A stretch of 64,000 bases of DNA, taken from the NCBI GenBank assembly GCA_020635695.1, contig JACJZH010000014.1, forward strand, positions 18,611 through 82,610, written 5' to 3'. Positions 14,332-24,469 of this stretch are shown in pieces. The translations under genes were made by a program, and so were the position numbers. Position 1 is the stretch's first letter. Each line of letters begins with the position of its first letter. The stretch is from Flavobacteriales bacterium (GTDB taxonomy: Bacteria; Bacteroidota; Bacteroidia; Flavobacteriales_F; PHOS-HE28). Below the pieces are notes generated by a model that searched no databases, was not told the origin of the DNA, and saw only the letters and a program-made list of their open reading frames with translations.

Positions 14332-15573
14332 ATGGACTTACTGCGGTTCACCACCGCGGGAAGCGTGGACGACGGCAAGAGCACGCTCATTGGTCGCCTG
14401 CTCTACGACAGCAAGGCCATCTTCGAGGACCAGCTCGAGGCCGTGGAGAAGGCCAGCTCCAAGCGGGGCACCGGCGAAGTGGACCTCAGCTTGCTCACCG
14501 ACGGCCTGCGCGCCGAGCGCGAACAGGGCATCACCATCGACGTGGCCTACCGCTACTTCGCCACGCCGAAGCGGAAGTTCATCATCGCCGACACGCCGGG
14601 GCACATCCAGTACACCCGGAACATGGTCACCGGCGCCAGCACGGCCAACCTGGCCATCATCCTCGTGGACGCACGCAAGGGCATCCAGGAGCAGACCAAC
14701 CGGCACGCCTTCATCGCTTCCCTGCTGGGCATCCCCCACGTGGTGTTCTGCGTGAACAAGATGGACCTGGTGGACTACGACGAGGCCGTGTTCGAGCGGA
14801 TCAAGAGCGAGCTGGAGGACTTCAGCAGCAAGCTGGACGTGCAGGACGTGCGCTTCATCCCCATCAGTGCCCTGAAGGGCGACATGGTGGTGGAGCGGGG
14901 CACGAACATGGGCTGGTACCAAGGGCCCACCCTGATGTACATGCTGGAGAACATCCACATCGCGGGCGACATCAACCACATCGACCGGCGCTTCCCCGTG
15001 CAGTACGTCGTGCGCCCGCAGGACGATCGGTTCCACGACTACCGGGGCTATGCGGGCCGGATCGCCGGCGGGGTGTTCCGCGTGGGCGACGAGGTGCAGG
15101 TGCTGCCCAGCGGCTTCAGCAGCCGGATCAAGAGCATCGACACGCTGGAGGGTCCGATCGAGGAGGCCTACGCGCCCATGAGCGTGACGATGACCCTGGA
15201 GGACGAGATCGACATCAGCCGGGGCGACATGCTCGTGAGCCCGAACAACCTGCCCGAGACCACGCAGGACGTGGAGGTGATGCTCTGCTGGTTCAACGAG
15301 CGGCCGCTGGTGCCCAACGGCAAGTACGCCCTGAAGCACACCAGCCGCGATGCACGCTGCATGGTGAAGGAGGTGAAGTACAAGATGGACATCAACACCC
15401 TGCACAAGGTGGAGGGCGACAAGGCCATCGGCATGAACGACATCGGCCGCGTGAGCCTGCGCACCACGGTGCCCCTGAACCTGGACCCCTACGGCAGGAA
15501 CCGGTCCACCGGCAGCCTGATCCTGGTGGACGAGGGCACCAACGAGACCATGGCCGCCGGCATGGTGGTCTGA
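14332..15573 (+). CDS. cysN: sulfate adenylyltransferase subunit 1 (GTPase)
   Basis: A 413-residue GTPase subunit that activates CysD. The start at ATG 14332 (MDLLRFTTAGSVDDGKST) is chosen because upstream in-frame codons cross a palindrome; ATG 14275 and 14248 are alternatives. The G1 loop is at residues 10-18, G2/G3 follow in REQGITIDVAYRYF and DTPGHIQYTRNMVTGAS, and G4 in NKMDLVDYD. Beta-barrel domains II and III follow. The protein ends after FILVDE-type sequence (LILVDEGTNETMAAGMV) without an APS-kinase domain, consistent with the separate cysC upstream. A strong hairpin terminator follows. Confidence 0.95.
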   Translation: MDLLRFTTAGSVDDGKSTLIGRLLYDSKAIFEDQLEAVEKASSKRGTGEVDLSLLTDGLRAEREQGITIDVAYRYFATPKRKFIIADTPGHIQYTRNMVTGASTANLAIILVDARKGIQEQTNRHAFIASLLGIPHVVFCVNKMDLVDYDEAVFERIKSELEDFSSKLDVQDVRFIPISALKGDMVVERGTNMGWYQGPTLMYMLENIHIAGDINHIDRRFPVQYVVRPQDDRFHDYRGYAGRIAGGVFRVGDEVQVLPSGFSSRIKSIDTLEGPIEEAYAPMSVTMTLEDEIDISRGDMLVSPNNLPETTQDVEVMLCWFNERPLVPNGKYALKHTSRDARCMVKEVKYKMDINTLHKVEGDKAIGMNDIGRVSLRTTVPLNLDPYGRNRSTGSLILVDEGTNETMAAGMVV

Positions 15574-15595
15574 CCGCGTTCCGGCCACGAACGGA

Positions 15596-15620
15596 AAAGG
15601 CCCGCCGATGGCGGGCCTTT
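15596..15620. terminator. bidirectional terminator between cysN and the TonB gene
   Basis: AAAGGCCCGCC (15596-15606) pairs perfectly with GGCGGGCCTTT (15610-15620) around a 3-base loop. A-run and T-run flanks let it serve cysN on plus and the TonB-type gene on minus. Confidence 0.85.
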
Positions 15621-15641
15621 CTGTTGTCCGTTGGTCGGATC

Positions 15642-16307
15642 CTACTTCAGCGTGAAGCGGATCGGGAGGTTGTACTGCACCTTCACCGCCTTGCCCCGCT
15701 GCTTGCCGGGCTTCCAGGGCGGCATGGCCTTCACCACGCGGATGGCCTCCTCGTCACAGCCGCCACCGATGCCACGCAGCACCTTGGCGTCCTTCACCTT
15801 GCCGTCCTTGTCCACCACGAAGGTGACGTACACCACACCGCTGATGCCCGCGTCGGCGGCCATCTGGGGGTACTTGATGCTCTTGCCGAGGTACTTGAAG
15901 AGCTCCTCCTCCCCGCCGGGGAAGCTGGGCATCTCCTCCACGATGGTGAAGATCTGCTCCTCGACCACCTCCTCCTCGGGCTCCTCGATGATCTCCACCT
16001 CGAAGTCCTCCTCCACCTCGGTGTCCTCGATCTCCACCTCCTCGATGTCCTCGTCGTCCTCCACGATCTCCAGCACGGTGGTGGGGGCCGGGGGCGGCGG
16101 CGGGGGTGGGGGCGGTGTGGCGCTGGGCGGGATCACCTCCTCCTCGAGGAACTCCAGGTCCAGCGTGGCCATCTCGCTGTCCGTCTTGTCGAACACGGTC
16201 CACTCCAGGGCCACCAGGGTGATGGCCACGGCGGTGAGCAGGCCGAGCAGCATGAAACTGCCTTTGCGCCGTTCGATGTCGGCTTCAGGGTTCTTCCGGG
16301 CTTCCAT
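15642..16307 (-). CDS. energy transducer TonB
   Basis: A 221-residue inner-membrane protein with a periplasmic C-terminal domain. One transmembrane helix lies at residues 18-38 (FMLLGLLTAVAITLVALEW), followed by a proline-rich stretch with nine consecutive prolines and an acidic region rich in E-E-V-E-I-E-D. The last 85 residues are a TonB C-terminal domain (AADAGISGVVYVTFVVDKDGKVKDAKVLRGIGGGCDEEAIRVVKAMPPWKPG), which contacts TonB-dependent receptors. The long acidic linker after the proline run is typical of Bacteroidota TonB proteins. ExbB/ExbD partners are not in the window. Confidence 0.9.
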   Translation of the reverse strand: MEARKNPEADIERRKGSFMLLGLLTAVAITLVALEWTVFDKTDSEMATLDLEFLEEEVIPPSATPPPPPPPPPAPTTVLEIVEDDEDIEEVEIEDTEVEEDFEVEIIEEPEEEVVEEQIFTIVEEMPSFPGGEEELFKYLGKSIKYPQMAADAGISGVVYVTFVVDKDGKVKDAKVLRGIGGGCDEEAIRVVKAMPPWKPGKQRGKAVKVQYNLPIRFTLK

Positions 16308-16362
16308 GTCGGTGTCAGGTGTTGGTCCTCGGGGTACTGTACACGCAAGGACCGTACCGGTT

Positions 16363-16370
16363 CAAAGTTA
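16363..16370 (-). promoter_or_regulatory. -7 element of the TonB gene
   Basis: TAACTTTG on the minus strand (TAnnTTTG) lies 55 bases upstream of the ATG at 16307. No -33 match is visible. Confidence 0.45.
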
Positions 16371-16391
16371 GGGATCCGGGGCTTGGCCGCA

Positions 16392-16772
16392 TCAGGTCCA
16401 CGAGCGCATCTCCCGGCGCAGGTATACGAGTCCGACCAGGGTCCCGGCCGTGTTGGCGGCGGCGTCCAGCGCATCGGCGGTGCGTCCCTGCATCATCAGG
16501 CCCTGCATCAGCTCCAGCGCCACCCCGTACAGGATGCAGACGATCGCGGCGGTCCATAGGCCCTTTGAACGGGCCCAGGCCGGTCCGTATTGCCGCTTCA
16601 GCCCCAGCACGAGCAGCACCATCAGCACGGCGAACAGGCCGGCATGCACCCACTTGTCCAACGAGAGCAGGTCGGCCCACCGCCACTGCGGCAGGTCCTG
16701 ACCGGGCATCAGGCACAGCGCCAGGATCAGCAGGGCCCAGAGCAGGGCCAGGCGCAGGTGCCGGAACAGCAT
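16392..16772 (-). CDS. VanZ family membrane protein
   Basis: A 126-residue protein with about four transmembrane helices. It starts with a hydrophobic helix (LALLWALLILALCLMPG), then DKWVHAGLFAVLMVLLVLGL, the VanZ signature D-K-x-x-H, and a second pair of helices with IVCILYGVALELMQGLM. VanZ-like proteins are named after a teicoplanin-resistance accessory protein, but most have no known role. It begins 4 bases after gcvH ends and belongs to the same transcription unit. Confidence 0.85.
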   Translation of the reverse strand: MLFRHLRLALLWALLILALCLMPGQDLPQWRWADLLSLDKWVHAGLFAVLMVLLVLGLKRQYGPAWARSKGLWTAAIVCILYGVALELMQGLMMQGRTADALDAAANTAGTLVGLVYLRREMRSWT

Positions 16773-16776
16773 GGGG

Positions 16777-17154
16777 TCAGCCCACCAGCTCGGCGTACTG
16801 GGCGGCGGTCAGCAGCTCCTCCACCTGGGCGGGGTCGCTCAGCTTGATGCGCACCATCCAGCCATTGCCGTAAGGGTCGCCGTTCACGGCGGCGGGGTCG
16901 TCGGTCAGGGCCGGATTCACGGCGCTCACCGTACCCGAAAGTGGCATGAAGAGGTCGCTCACCGTCTTCACCGCCTCCACGGTGCCGAACACCTCCTCAC
17001 GGGCCAGCTCCTCGCCCTCGGTGCCGATGTCCACGAACACGATGTCGCCCAGTTCGCCCTGCGCGAAGTCGGTGATGCCCACCACGGCCTCGTCCCCTTC
17101 GATGCGGACCCACTCGTGATCCTTGGTGTAGCGCAGTTCCTCGGGCGTGTTCAT
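16777..17154 (-). CDS. gcvH: glycine cleavage system H protein
   Basis: A 125-residue lipoyl carrier that shuttles the aminomethyl group between the P, T and L proteins. The lipoylated lysine is K63 in G-T-V-E-A-V-K-T-V-S-D; the start HEWVRIEGDEAVVGITDFAQ and GTVSAVNPALTDDPAAVNGDPYG are canonical. Length is complete. It lies between sprA and the VanZ gene, an order also found in Flavobacteriia. The other glycine cleavage genes are not nearby, so the position reflects synteny, not pathway. Confidence 0.97.
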   Translation of the reverse strand: MNTPEELRYTKDHEWVRIEGDEAVVGITDFAQGELGDIVFVDIGTEGEELAREEVFGTVEAVKTVSDLFMPLSGTVSAVNPALTDDPAAVNGDPYGNGWMVRIKLSDPAQVEELLTAAQYAELVG

Positions 17155-17182
17155 GGTCTGTGGTCCGTTTGGGATGTGCGGC

Positions 17183-17190
17183 CAAAAATA
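17183..17190 (-). promoter_or_regulatory. -7 element of gcvH
   Basis: TATTTTTG on the minus strand matches TAnnTTTG and lies 28 bases before the gcvH ATG, in the sprA-gcvH gap. Confidence 0.5.
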
Positions 17191-17200
17191 GCCGTTCCCG

Positions 17201-20200
17201 TCACTGGGTGAGCGTGAAGCGGATGCTGATGCCGGCGTTGGTGTTCGCGGACGGGAAGGAGGTGCTGATCACCGGGTTGTTCATCACCCTTTCGTAGAAG
17301 GCCCGCACGTTCAGCCGCTGGTTGATCACGTAGTCGGCCGAGGTCTTGATCGAGATGATGTTCTGGCCCGCGGTCACCTGGTTCTGGTTCTCCTCCATGC
17401 GGCGGATCACCGTGGCGTTGTCCCGCAGGGAAAGGTCCAGCCGCAGGTTCATGTCGCTCTTGGGCCGCGTGCCCCCGAAGGCCAGCGGGAACTTGACGTT
17501 CTTGAAGCGGTAGCCCGTGCCCACCACGAACTCCTTGCCACGCACCTCGGTCACCTGCAGGTTGCTGAGGCTGAGGGACAGGTTGCGGTCGCGGTTGTAC
17601 TCGAACTTCAGCAACAGGCTGTTCTGCAGCGTGGCGTCGAAGTTGATGAAGGGTCGCATGACCTCCGAGATGGTGGCGGTCATGATCTGCCGTTGGGGAA
17701 TGAAGTTGCCGATGGCGTCCAGCGCCTCGCCGTCCTGGGTGTACAGCAGGTTGGTCTGGTAGCTGCCGATGCTGAAGGTGGACCGGTAGCTGTGGTTGAT
17801 GGTGAAGGTGCGGAACAGCTTGCTGAAGGGCGCCAGCCGGGAAAGCCCGTCGTAGGTGATGTCCCAGTTGGGCAGCGGGAAGATGCTGAAGGGGTCCAGC
17901 TTGACGCTCTGGGCGCTTTGCCCGGTGTAGGCGGCGATGAAGCTGGGGATCACCACGTCCTGCTGGGTGCGTCCGTAGCCCTGATAGAACCCCGTGGTGT
18001 CCACCACCTCGGTGATGCCCCGCGCACCCGCCAGGCGTCCGGAGATCACCTGCCGGTCGTCCAGCAACTGTTCGAACACCGGGTTCACGAAGTTGTCGTC
18101 GTCGGTGCTGAAGGTGGTGGCCCAGGTGATGATGCTGACGCTGAAGTTCCCGAACTCCTGCGGGCTTTCGTTCACATAGGCATTGATCGTGTCCGCCCGA
18201 TAGCGGAAGAAGGAGCTGCTGTTCCGCGATTCGGTCCGGTTGGCCAGCAGTTCGATGCGCATGCTCTGGAAGGGCTCCAGCGTCAGGCGGGCGTTGATGT
18301 TCTCGGTGCGCGTGTTGGTGTACGGGGTGAAGATGGACGAACTGCGGACCAGCCAGTCGTTGTCGGCCGCGGTGCGGGCGAAGTCCCTGACCAGGTCCCC
18401 GCTCAGGTTGTGGTTCTGCTGTCCGAGCACGAACCCGAGGCCGGGAGCCACGAAGTTGGGCGACATCCCGAAGGCGTTCGTGGCCTCCCCGTAGCCCGGC
18501 AACAGGATCCCCGAGTTCTGGCTGTAGGTGAAGGTCCCGTTGCGGATGGTCATGATCAACCGGGCCAGTCCCTCCAGCACGTCCACCTTGCCCTTCTCCT
18601 TGTCCTCGTCCTTCTTGTCCGCCTGCTCGGTCTGGCCCCTGGAGGAGGTGCGGGACGTGCGTCCACGTGAACCGCCGCGGCCCCGGCCCTTGTCGTTGAT
18701 CTTCTTCAGGTACTTCGACTTGTTGTACAGGTTCACGAAGTTCAACTGACCGTTCAGGGCGATGTTCTGGGAGTTCTGGATGGTGGCACCCAGCGAGTCC
18801 TGCTGGAAGGGCGCACGGTCCCACTGATAGCCCGCCGTGTAGGTGGTGTTGGCGGTGATCCAGTCGGTGAGCGGGAACTTGTCCAGCGGCAGCTGGTAGG
18901 TCAGGTTGATCGTGTGGTTGTATCCCGTGACCTCGCCCCAGTTGCGGATGCTGGTGAGCACGCTGTCCTTCCAGGCCTCGTAGGTGTCGCGGTACTTGGG
19001 GTTCACGATGCCGGGCGTCTCCCCGATCACCGCGTTGTTGTTGGCGTTGAAGTCGAGCTTCAGGCTCTTGGTGATCTCGTACCGGAAGCCGTACTGGCTG
19101 TTCCAGTTGAAGGTCTTGTTGTAGGTGGGCCGCTGGGGCAGGGTCTCGATGTCCGGGTTCGGCCGGATCAGCCGCTCCAGGTAGGTGCGGTCCACCGAGG
19201 TGCGCAGGTTCAACTGCTTCAGGCCCAGGTAGAAGTTGAACTCCTTGATCAGCTTCAACCAGCTGCTGTTGCTGATGAAGCCGATGTTCTCGAAGGGCTT
19301 CACCAGCTTGGGCTTGGGCGCGTGGTTGTAGGTGATGGAGCCCCGGTAGCTGCGTTCGTTCTCGTAGGCGGTGTTGATGTCGTGGAACTCGCGGTCGCTG
19401 TAGGCATATGAAACGGCGAAGTTCTCCACGTCCCACAGGTGTTCCTTCCCGGACCCGCCCCCGGTGCGTTCCTTCCGCACGTTGGTGAAGTTGATGCTCC
19501 GTCTTCGCGTGTAGGTCTGCGATCGTTTCAGCCGTTCCTTCCGCTCTTCGGGGGTGAGCGTCCGCGTCGCATCGTCCCACTCGATGTCCGGGCTCAGCGG
19601 GTCGAACTGCGGATTGCTGACCTCCTCCGAGAAGCCCACGTACATGGGGATGCGCACGCCGCTCTCCTCCGGCAGGAACTTGCCCAGTTCCAGGTTGCTG
19701 GAGATGTCCACCCCGTACTTGGTCTCCCGCTGCCGTTCGCTCACCCGCTTGTCGATGCTGCCCCAGAACGGAGTGCTGTAGTTCCCCGCGATGCTCAGGG
19801 TGCCCAGGTCGGCCAGGGTCGTGTTCACCCGGGCGATCGCCGCCCATCCCCCCCGCTGGTCGAAGTCGGTCAACCGCAGTTCGTTCACCCACACCTCCGC
19901 GCACTGGGGCTGCCCGTCGTCGGTGCTCCACGGATTGGCCTCGGGCCCGTCCTGCTTGGGGTTCCGGATGCCGATCATGATGGTGGACATCTGGGCCAGG
20001 TTCGGGCTGCCCTTCACGAAGATCCGCCGGTCGCCATCGAACTGCATGTACCGCTCGTTGCGCGGTATCCCGGACTGGTCCCTGCTGATCTTCACGTCAT
20101 TGAGCTTGGCGAACTCGATGATCATGTTGTTCGTCTCCGGCCAGACGTTGTAGGGGTCGTTGTTGTTCAGGGCGCTGGGCACCACGGGCACCTCGTACTC

Positions 20201-23200
20201 GTAATAGTTCTGGTCCAGGTCGTTGCCCAGGCGCACGAACACGCTGATGTCACCGTACTCGAGCGGGTCGTTGGGGTCGGCCCCCTCCGCGTGGATGAAC
20301 ATCCGCATCTTCTTGTAGCTGCGGATGTCGAAGTTCACGTTGCGGAAGCTGGCGCGGGCGTCCCCGTCGCGCAGGTTGCAGGTCAGCAGCTGCAGCGATT
20401 GCTCGTTCAGGTTCCGCAGGTTGGCACTGGCCACGTCGATCTCCTGGTTGATGCCCGGCGGCAGCACGTAGTTGATCGGGGTCCGGTTGCCGTTCTCCTC
20501 GATGTTCACCGCGGCGGTCTCGTAGGTGGTGGCGTCCGGGTCGCCCCCGATCACCTCGCCGGGCGTCTCCAGGCTGAAGTTGTACTTCCGCCATTCCCCA
20601 CGCACGAACTCCAGCCGGGCGAAACGCAGCACCACCGGTTGCTGCCAGTCCTTCAGGTACATGCGCATGAAGCGGATGGAACGGAAGTCCTGGATGCCGT
20701 TCACCACCTTGTCCGGCAGCCGTACGGGCACCTTGAACTGGTACCAGTACACCTGCTTGGGGCCCTCGGGCGTGTTGGCCGTGGCCAGGATCCGGTCGGT
20801 GATGAAGTTCTGCCCCACCACCATGTCCTGGGGCTTCAGGTCGATCTTGTACTCGAAGTAGCTCTCGCTCTCACCCAGGTTCTGGTCCTGGTTGATGTCC
20901 TCGGTGGTGGGAAGCGTGTTGGCCTGCGTGGGATAGTCCTCCGGCGAGTCCTCGTCCGTGATCGAGTTCCCCTCCAGGCCATTGAAGAGCTTGTAGCGCT
21001 CCAGGATGTCCAGGTTCAAGGCGTCGTAGTCGCTGCCCCGGAAGAAGTGGTAGTTGTCCGCCGAGGGGTCGCTCTGCCACACGGCACGCGCTCCGGGGTC
21101 CAGGTTGTCCAGGTAGTCGCTGAAGAAGGCCTGCTCGGTGCGGCCCTCGATGTCCGGCTGCTGGTCGCTCAGCCCGTCCATGCCCACGTCCTGGAACCGG
21201 TTGCTGTTGTCGTCCGTGATGGCAAAGGCGTTCACCACGCTCTGGGTGGTGGGCACCACCCCCCAGACGGTCTCGTCGGTGGTGGCGGCCTGGTCGTCCA
21301 GGTTCTTCGGCAGGCCGTTCTCGAAGGCCTTCCGGCTGTCCCTGAGCACATCCTCGCTGATGTTCCCCAGATCGATGTACAGCTCGCCCCCGGTGGTGTT
21401 GTCCGAATCCACGTTGCTGGCCGGCTGCCCCTGGCTGTTGCTCACGGCGGGGTCGAAGGGGTCCATCATCCAGAACTGGATCACCTCGATGTTGCTCGCC
21501 TCGAAATCGGTGGTGTTGATCCGGCGGGTGATCCCGGCCCAGTTGTCCTGGGGAACGGGCAGGGTACCGTCGCTGTCCAGGGTCGTGGTGTAGTTGTAGG
21601 GTCCCCGCTCCGAAGGGTAGTAGGCCAGGTCCAGCACCGGGATGTTCGCCGGCGTGCCGGTGGGCAGCTGCCGGTTGGGGAACACTTCCTGTTCCAGCAC
21701 CTCGCGCATGCGGTTGTCGCTCTGCATGGCGCCGGTGATGTTGGACGGCGTCAGGTTGTTGTTGCGGAAGAACAACGGGTCGATCACGTACCACGCCAGC
21801 CTGGCGCGTCGGAAGCCCGTTCTCAGGTCGTTCACCAGATCGCCCTCGGGGAACAGGTCGGGCTGCCCCTGCGGCGTGGCCGCCAGGTTCCAAAGGCTCT
21901 GGGTGCGCAGGTCGATCACGCTCACGCTGCCCTCGAAGTCGTCGATGTAGCTCGTTCCGGTCTGCCCGATGGCCCTGCTATGGCCGGGGATCAGGTAGGC
22001 CGCCTCGGCGCTCGCGGTCACCGTGCTCAGTTCCTTGGTGGCATAGAACGGCAGCTTGTCCACCAGGTCGGTGATCAACTGCGACTCGGACCGCCAGTTC
22101 GCGTCCACGCCCACCACGGTGTTGGCGATGGGTTCGTCCCCCACGTTCACCTTCTGGGTCAGCGGGCGCTCGTACAGGTTCATCACCGTGCCCCCCAGCG
22201 TCAGGTCCTTGTTCACCCGGTAATCGAAGCGGGCACCGGCCAGCGTCTTGGTCTGGATGCTGAACAGCGAGTTGCTCTCCAGGCTGATGTTCACCGGCGT
22301 GCCGCTCTCCAGGATGCCCTGGTTCAGGATCCGCACGCGGCCCAGGTTGTAGTCCACCGTGTAGTCCTGGTTCTCCACCAACCGCACGCCACCGGCGGTG
22401 ACCACCACCGAGCCCTGGGGGATGTTCACCGCGTTCAGCGAGATCACATCACTGCTCGCGCTCCGGTAGCTGCCGCGCAGCTTGAAGCGGTTCAGTTCGG
22501 GTTGGTTCCTGGCCGCTGTCTTGGTGCTGTCGTACAGCGCCTGGTACACGATGGTCTCACGCACCTGCGGCGGTTGCACCGGGTTGTTGGGGTCGGGACC
22601 GATCAGCTGCTGGTCCAGGTAACTGCCGAAGGGTTCCAGCACCGGGAAGAAGACCCGGCCGTTCTGCGACTGGATGGTACCCCCGATGGTCGCTGCCTGA
22701 TCGATGAAGTCGAACCAACCGTCCGGGTTCGGCGCGTTGTTCGGGTCCAGCCGGTCCAGGCCCAGCGATTGCACCAGCGGCTCCTGGTCCAGCGGCGCCC
22801 GGGGGATGTAGTTGATGTCCACCCCCGTGCTCGGGTTGTTGTACACCACGTCCAGCCGGAAGTCGTCGCGGTTCACCTGGAAGGCGCCCAGCGAGTACAC
22901 GTTCTTCATCATCAGGTCCCACAGGGGGATCCGGGGGTCGGTGATCGTGGCCTTCAGCAGGCGCAGCATCAGCGCGTCCGGCGGTGTCACACCGTCCGTG
23001 CTGAACTCGCCGACCTGGTAGGTGACCCCCCGGTAGGTGTACTGGTAGGCCACCGCCAGCACTTCGTCGTTGTTCAGTGATTGGTTCAGCCCGATGAAGC
23101 CCAGCCGGTTGTTGAGGGTGTATTCGTTGGGCTGCAGCATGCGTGCGCTCTCGAGCTTCTCGTAGTGCCGCGCCGCCTGCAACCCCAGGGACTGGAGCGC

Positions 23201-24448
23201 GGAGGAGGAGTTGACGAAGCTCCGGATGCCCGTGTTGGTGGAAACCTGCTGATACAGGGTGTTCGCATCGTTGGAGGCGAACTGGCCGGGCGCCCCGTTG
23301 ATCGGGGATCCGATCAACTCCGGGCTCACGTGTTCGATGCTCTCACCCAGGTCGGTGAAGCCGATGATGTTCCGGTTCTGCTGGAAATCGAAGCGCGTGT
23401 TCGTCACCCAGACCTCCACCCGGGTGATCTGCACCTCGCTGTTCACGGTGGGCAGCGTGCGCAGAGCGTCCTCGTACTGGTCCCGGAAGAAGTAGCTCAG
23501 GAAGTAGTACTTGTTCGCCTCGTAGTCGTCCGCCTTGATGTCGAACGTGTTGGTCTGCGCGCCGCCGCTCACCTGCACGTTGCGCCGCTGGCCCTTCTCC
23601 TGGCTGAAGATCGCCGTGGCGGTGAGCCGGCCGAAGCGCAGTTCGGTCTTGAGGCCGAAGAGGCTCTGGCTGCCCTGGATCAGCGTACCGTTCAGGGGCA
23701 GGCTCACGTTGCCGGCCTCGATCTTCTGGATGATCTCGTCCTCGTACCCGGTGTAGTCCAGCTTCACCTGGTTCTCGAAGTCGAAGGTGGCCTCGGTGTT
23801 GTAGTTGGTGTTGATCTTGAGCTTCTCCCCGATGTTGCCCACCAGGTTCAGCTGGATCCGCTGGTCGAAGTTGAAGGTGGTGATCCGCCGCTGGTCCACC
23901 GGGATCCGCGGGTTGTCGGTGCGCGAGGTGTTGATCCCGAAGATGACCTCGGCCGACCCCTGTGGACGGATGTTGATCGTGTTCCCGCCGAAGATCCGGT
24001 CGAAGGCCTCGCCCCGCACCTTGATCTCGGGGATCAGCCCCTTCATGCCGGCCTCGGAATCCTCCTCCACACGCTCCAGCCAGTAGGTCTCCATGGCCCG
24101 TTCCAGATCGTACTGGAGGTACTCGTCCAGGGTCATGGACATCGGCGGGCGGTAATCGAAGCTGCCGCCCACGCTGCTGTTCAGGATGTACTGGCCCGTG
24201 TTGGGGTCGTAGATCCACTCGTTCGAGATGTTGTTCGGGTCCTGGAGGTCGATACCCCCGGTGGGCTGACCGGCGGCGGGCGGGTCCTGGATCGGCCAGA
24301 TCAGATCGACTTCGGGGCTGTCCACCTGCAGCACGAGGTTCCCGAACAAGTGGGCATCGGCCTCCGTTACACCCAGGAGCAGGAGCGCAAGGAGGGCCGC
24401 CCACCGCACGAGCAGGAACACAGGAAGCTTGGCGGAACGCTCCGTCAT
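17201..24448 (-). CDS. sprA: T9SS outer-membrane translocon SprA
   Basis: A 2415-residue protein, the right size for SprA/Sov, the very large beta-barrel channel through which T9SS substrates leave the cell. A signal peptide (LPVFLLVRWAALLALLLLGVTEADA) precedes about 36 strands of barrel with alternating pattern and aromatic-rich girdle. Family landmarks include FGINTSRTDNPRIPVDQRRITTFNFDQRIQLNLVGNIGEKLKINTNYNTEATFDFENQVKLDYTG, split across the start, and WVNELRLTDFD near the middle; the last residue is an unpaired glutamine after ISIRFTLT. The start is ATG 24448; GTG 24457 adds three residues. It sits between ruvA and gcvH as in Flavobacterium relatives. Nothing suggests truncation. Confidence 0.96.
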   Translation of the reverse strand: MTERSAKLPVFLLVRWAALLALLLLGVTEADAHLFGNLVLQVDSPEVDLIWPIQDPPAAGQPTGGIDLQDPNNISNEWIYDPNTGQYILNSSVGGSFDYRPPMSMTLDEYLQYDLERAMETYWLERVEEDSEAGMKGLIPEIKVRGEAFDRIFGGNTINIRPQGSAEVIFGINTSRTDNPRIPVDQRRITTFNFDQRIQLNLVGNIGEKLKINTNYNTEATFDFENQVKLDYTGYEDEIIQKIEAGNVSLPLNGTLIQGSQSLFGLKTELRFGRLTATAIFSQEKGQRRNVQVSGGAQTNTFDIKADDYEANKYYFLSYFFRDQYEDALRTLPTVNSEVQITRVEVWVTNTRFDFQQNRNIIGFTDLGESIEHVSPELIGSPINGAPGQFASNDANTLYQQVSTNTGIRSFVNSSSALQSLGLQAARHYEKLESARMLQPNEYTLNNRLGFIGLNQSLNNDEVLAVAYQYTYRGVTYQVGEFSTDGVTPPDALMLRLLKATITDPRIPLWDLMMKNVYSLGAFQVNRDDFRLDVVYNNPSTGVDINYIPRAPLDQEPLVQSLGLDRLDPNNAPNPDGWFDFIDQAATIGGTIQSQNGRVFFPVLEPFGSYLDQQLIGPDPNNPVQPPQVRETIVYQALYDSTKTAARNQPELNRFKLRGSYRSASSDVISLNAVNIPQGSVVVTAGGVRLVENQDYTVDYNLGRVRILNQGILESGTPVNISLESNSLFSIQTKTLAGARFDYRVNKDLTLGGTVMNLYERPLTQKVNVGDEPIANTVVGVDANWRSESQLITDLVDKLPFYATKELSTVTASAEAAYLIPGHSRAIGQTGTSYIDDFEGSVSVIDLRTQSLWNLAATPQGQPDLFPEGDLVNDLRTGFRRARLAWYVIDPLFFRNNNLTPSNITGAMQSDNRMREVLEQEVFPNRQLPTGTPANIPVLDLAYYPSERGPYNYTTTLDSDGTLPVPQDNWAGITRRINTTDFEASNIEVIQFWMMDPFDPAVSNSQGQPASNVDSDNTTGGELYIDLGNISEDVLRDSRKAFENGLPKNLDDQAATTDETVWGVVPTTQSVVNAFAITDDNSNRFQDVGMDGLSDQQPDIEGRTEQAFFSDYLDNLDPGARAVWQSDPSADNYHFFRGSDYDALNLDILERYKLFNGLEGNSITDEDSPEDYPTQANTLPTTEDINQDQNLGESESYFEYKIDLKPQDMVVGQNFITDRILATANTPEGPKQVYWYQFKVPVRLPDKVVNGIQDFRSIRFMRMYLKDWQQPVVLRFARLEFVRGEWRKYNFSLETPGEVIGGDPDATTYETAAVNIEENGNRTPINYVLPPGINQEIDVASANLRNLNEQSLQLLTCNLRDGDARASFRNVNFDIRSYKKMRMFIHAEGADPNDPLEYGDISVFVRLGNDLDQNYYEYEVPVVPSALNNNDPYNVWPETNNMIIEFAKLNDVKISRDQSGIPRNERYMQFDGDRRIFVKGSPNLAQMSTIMIGIRNPKQDGPEANPWSTDDGQPQCAEVWVNELRLTDFDQRGGWAAIARVNTTLADLGTLSIAGNYSTPFWGSIDKRVSERQRETKYGVDISSNLELGKFLPEESGVRIPMYVGFSEEVSNPQFDPLSPDIEWDDATRTLTPEERKERLKRSQTYTRRRSINFTNVRKERTGGGSGKEHLWDVENFAVSYAYSDREFHDINTAYENERSYRGSITYNHAPKPKLVKPFENIGFISNSSWLKLIKEFNFYLGLKQLNLRTSVDRTYLERLIRPNPDIETLPQRPTYNKTFNWNSQYGFRYEITKSLKLDFNANNNAVIGETPGIVNPKYRDTYEAWKDSVLTSIRNWGEVTGYNHTINLTYQLPLDKFPLTDWITANTTYTAGYQWDRAPFQQDSLGATIQNSQNIALNGQLNFVNLYNKSKYLKKINDKGRGRGGSRGRTSRTSSRGQTEQADKKDEDKEKGKVDVLEGLARLIMTIRNGTFTYSQNSGILLPGYGEATNAFGMSPNFVAPGLGFVLGQQNHNLSGDLVRDFARTAADNDWLVRSSSIFTPYTNTRTENINARLTLEPFQSMRIELLANRTESRNSSSFFRYRADTINAYVNESPQEFGNFSVSIITWATTFSTDDDNFVNPVFEQLLDDRQVISGRLAGARGITEVVDTTGFYQGYGRTQQDVVIPSFIAAYTGQSAQSVKLDPFSIFPLPNWDITYDGLSRLAPFSKLFRTFTINHSYRSTFSIGSYQTNLLYTQDGEALDAIGNFIPQRQIMTATISEVMRPFINFDATLQNSLLLKFEYNRDRNLSLSLSNLQVTEVRGKEFVVGTGYRFKNVKFPLAFGGTRPKSDMNLRLDLSLRDNATVIRRMEENQNQVTAGQNIISIKTSADYVINQRLNVRAFYERVMNNPVISTSFPSANTNAGISIRFTLTQ

Positions 24449-24469
24449 GGCACGCACGCTATGTCTCGC

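Noticed and set aside
19439..23080. Long open frame of 1213 codons on the plus strand.
   Set aside because: It is antisense to sprA; high GC makes the opposite frame open. Composition (repeated V, H, R, D runs) is that of a shadow and no domain is seen.
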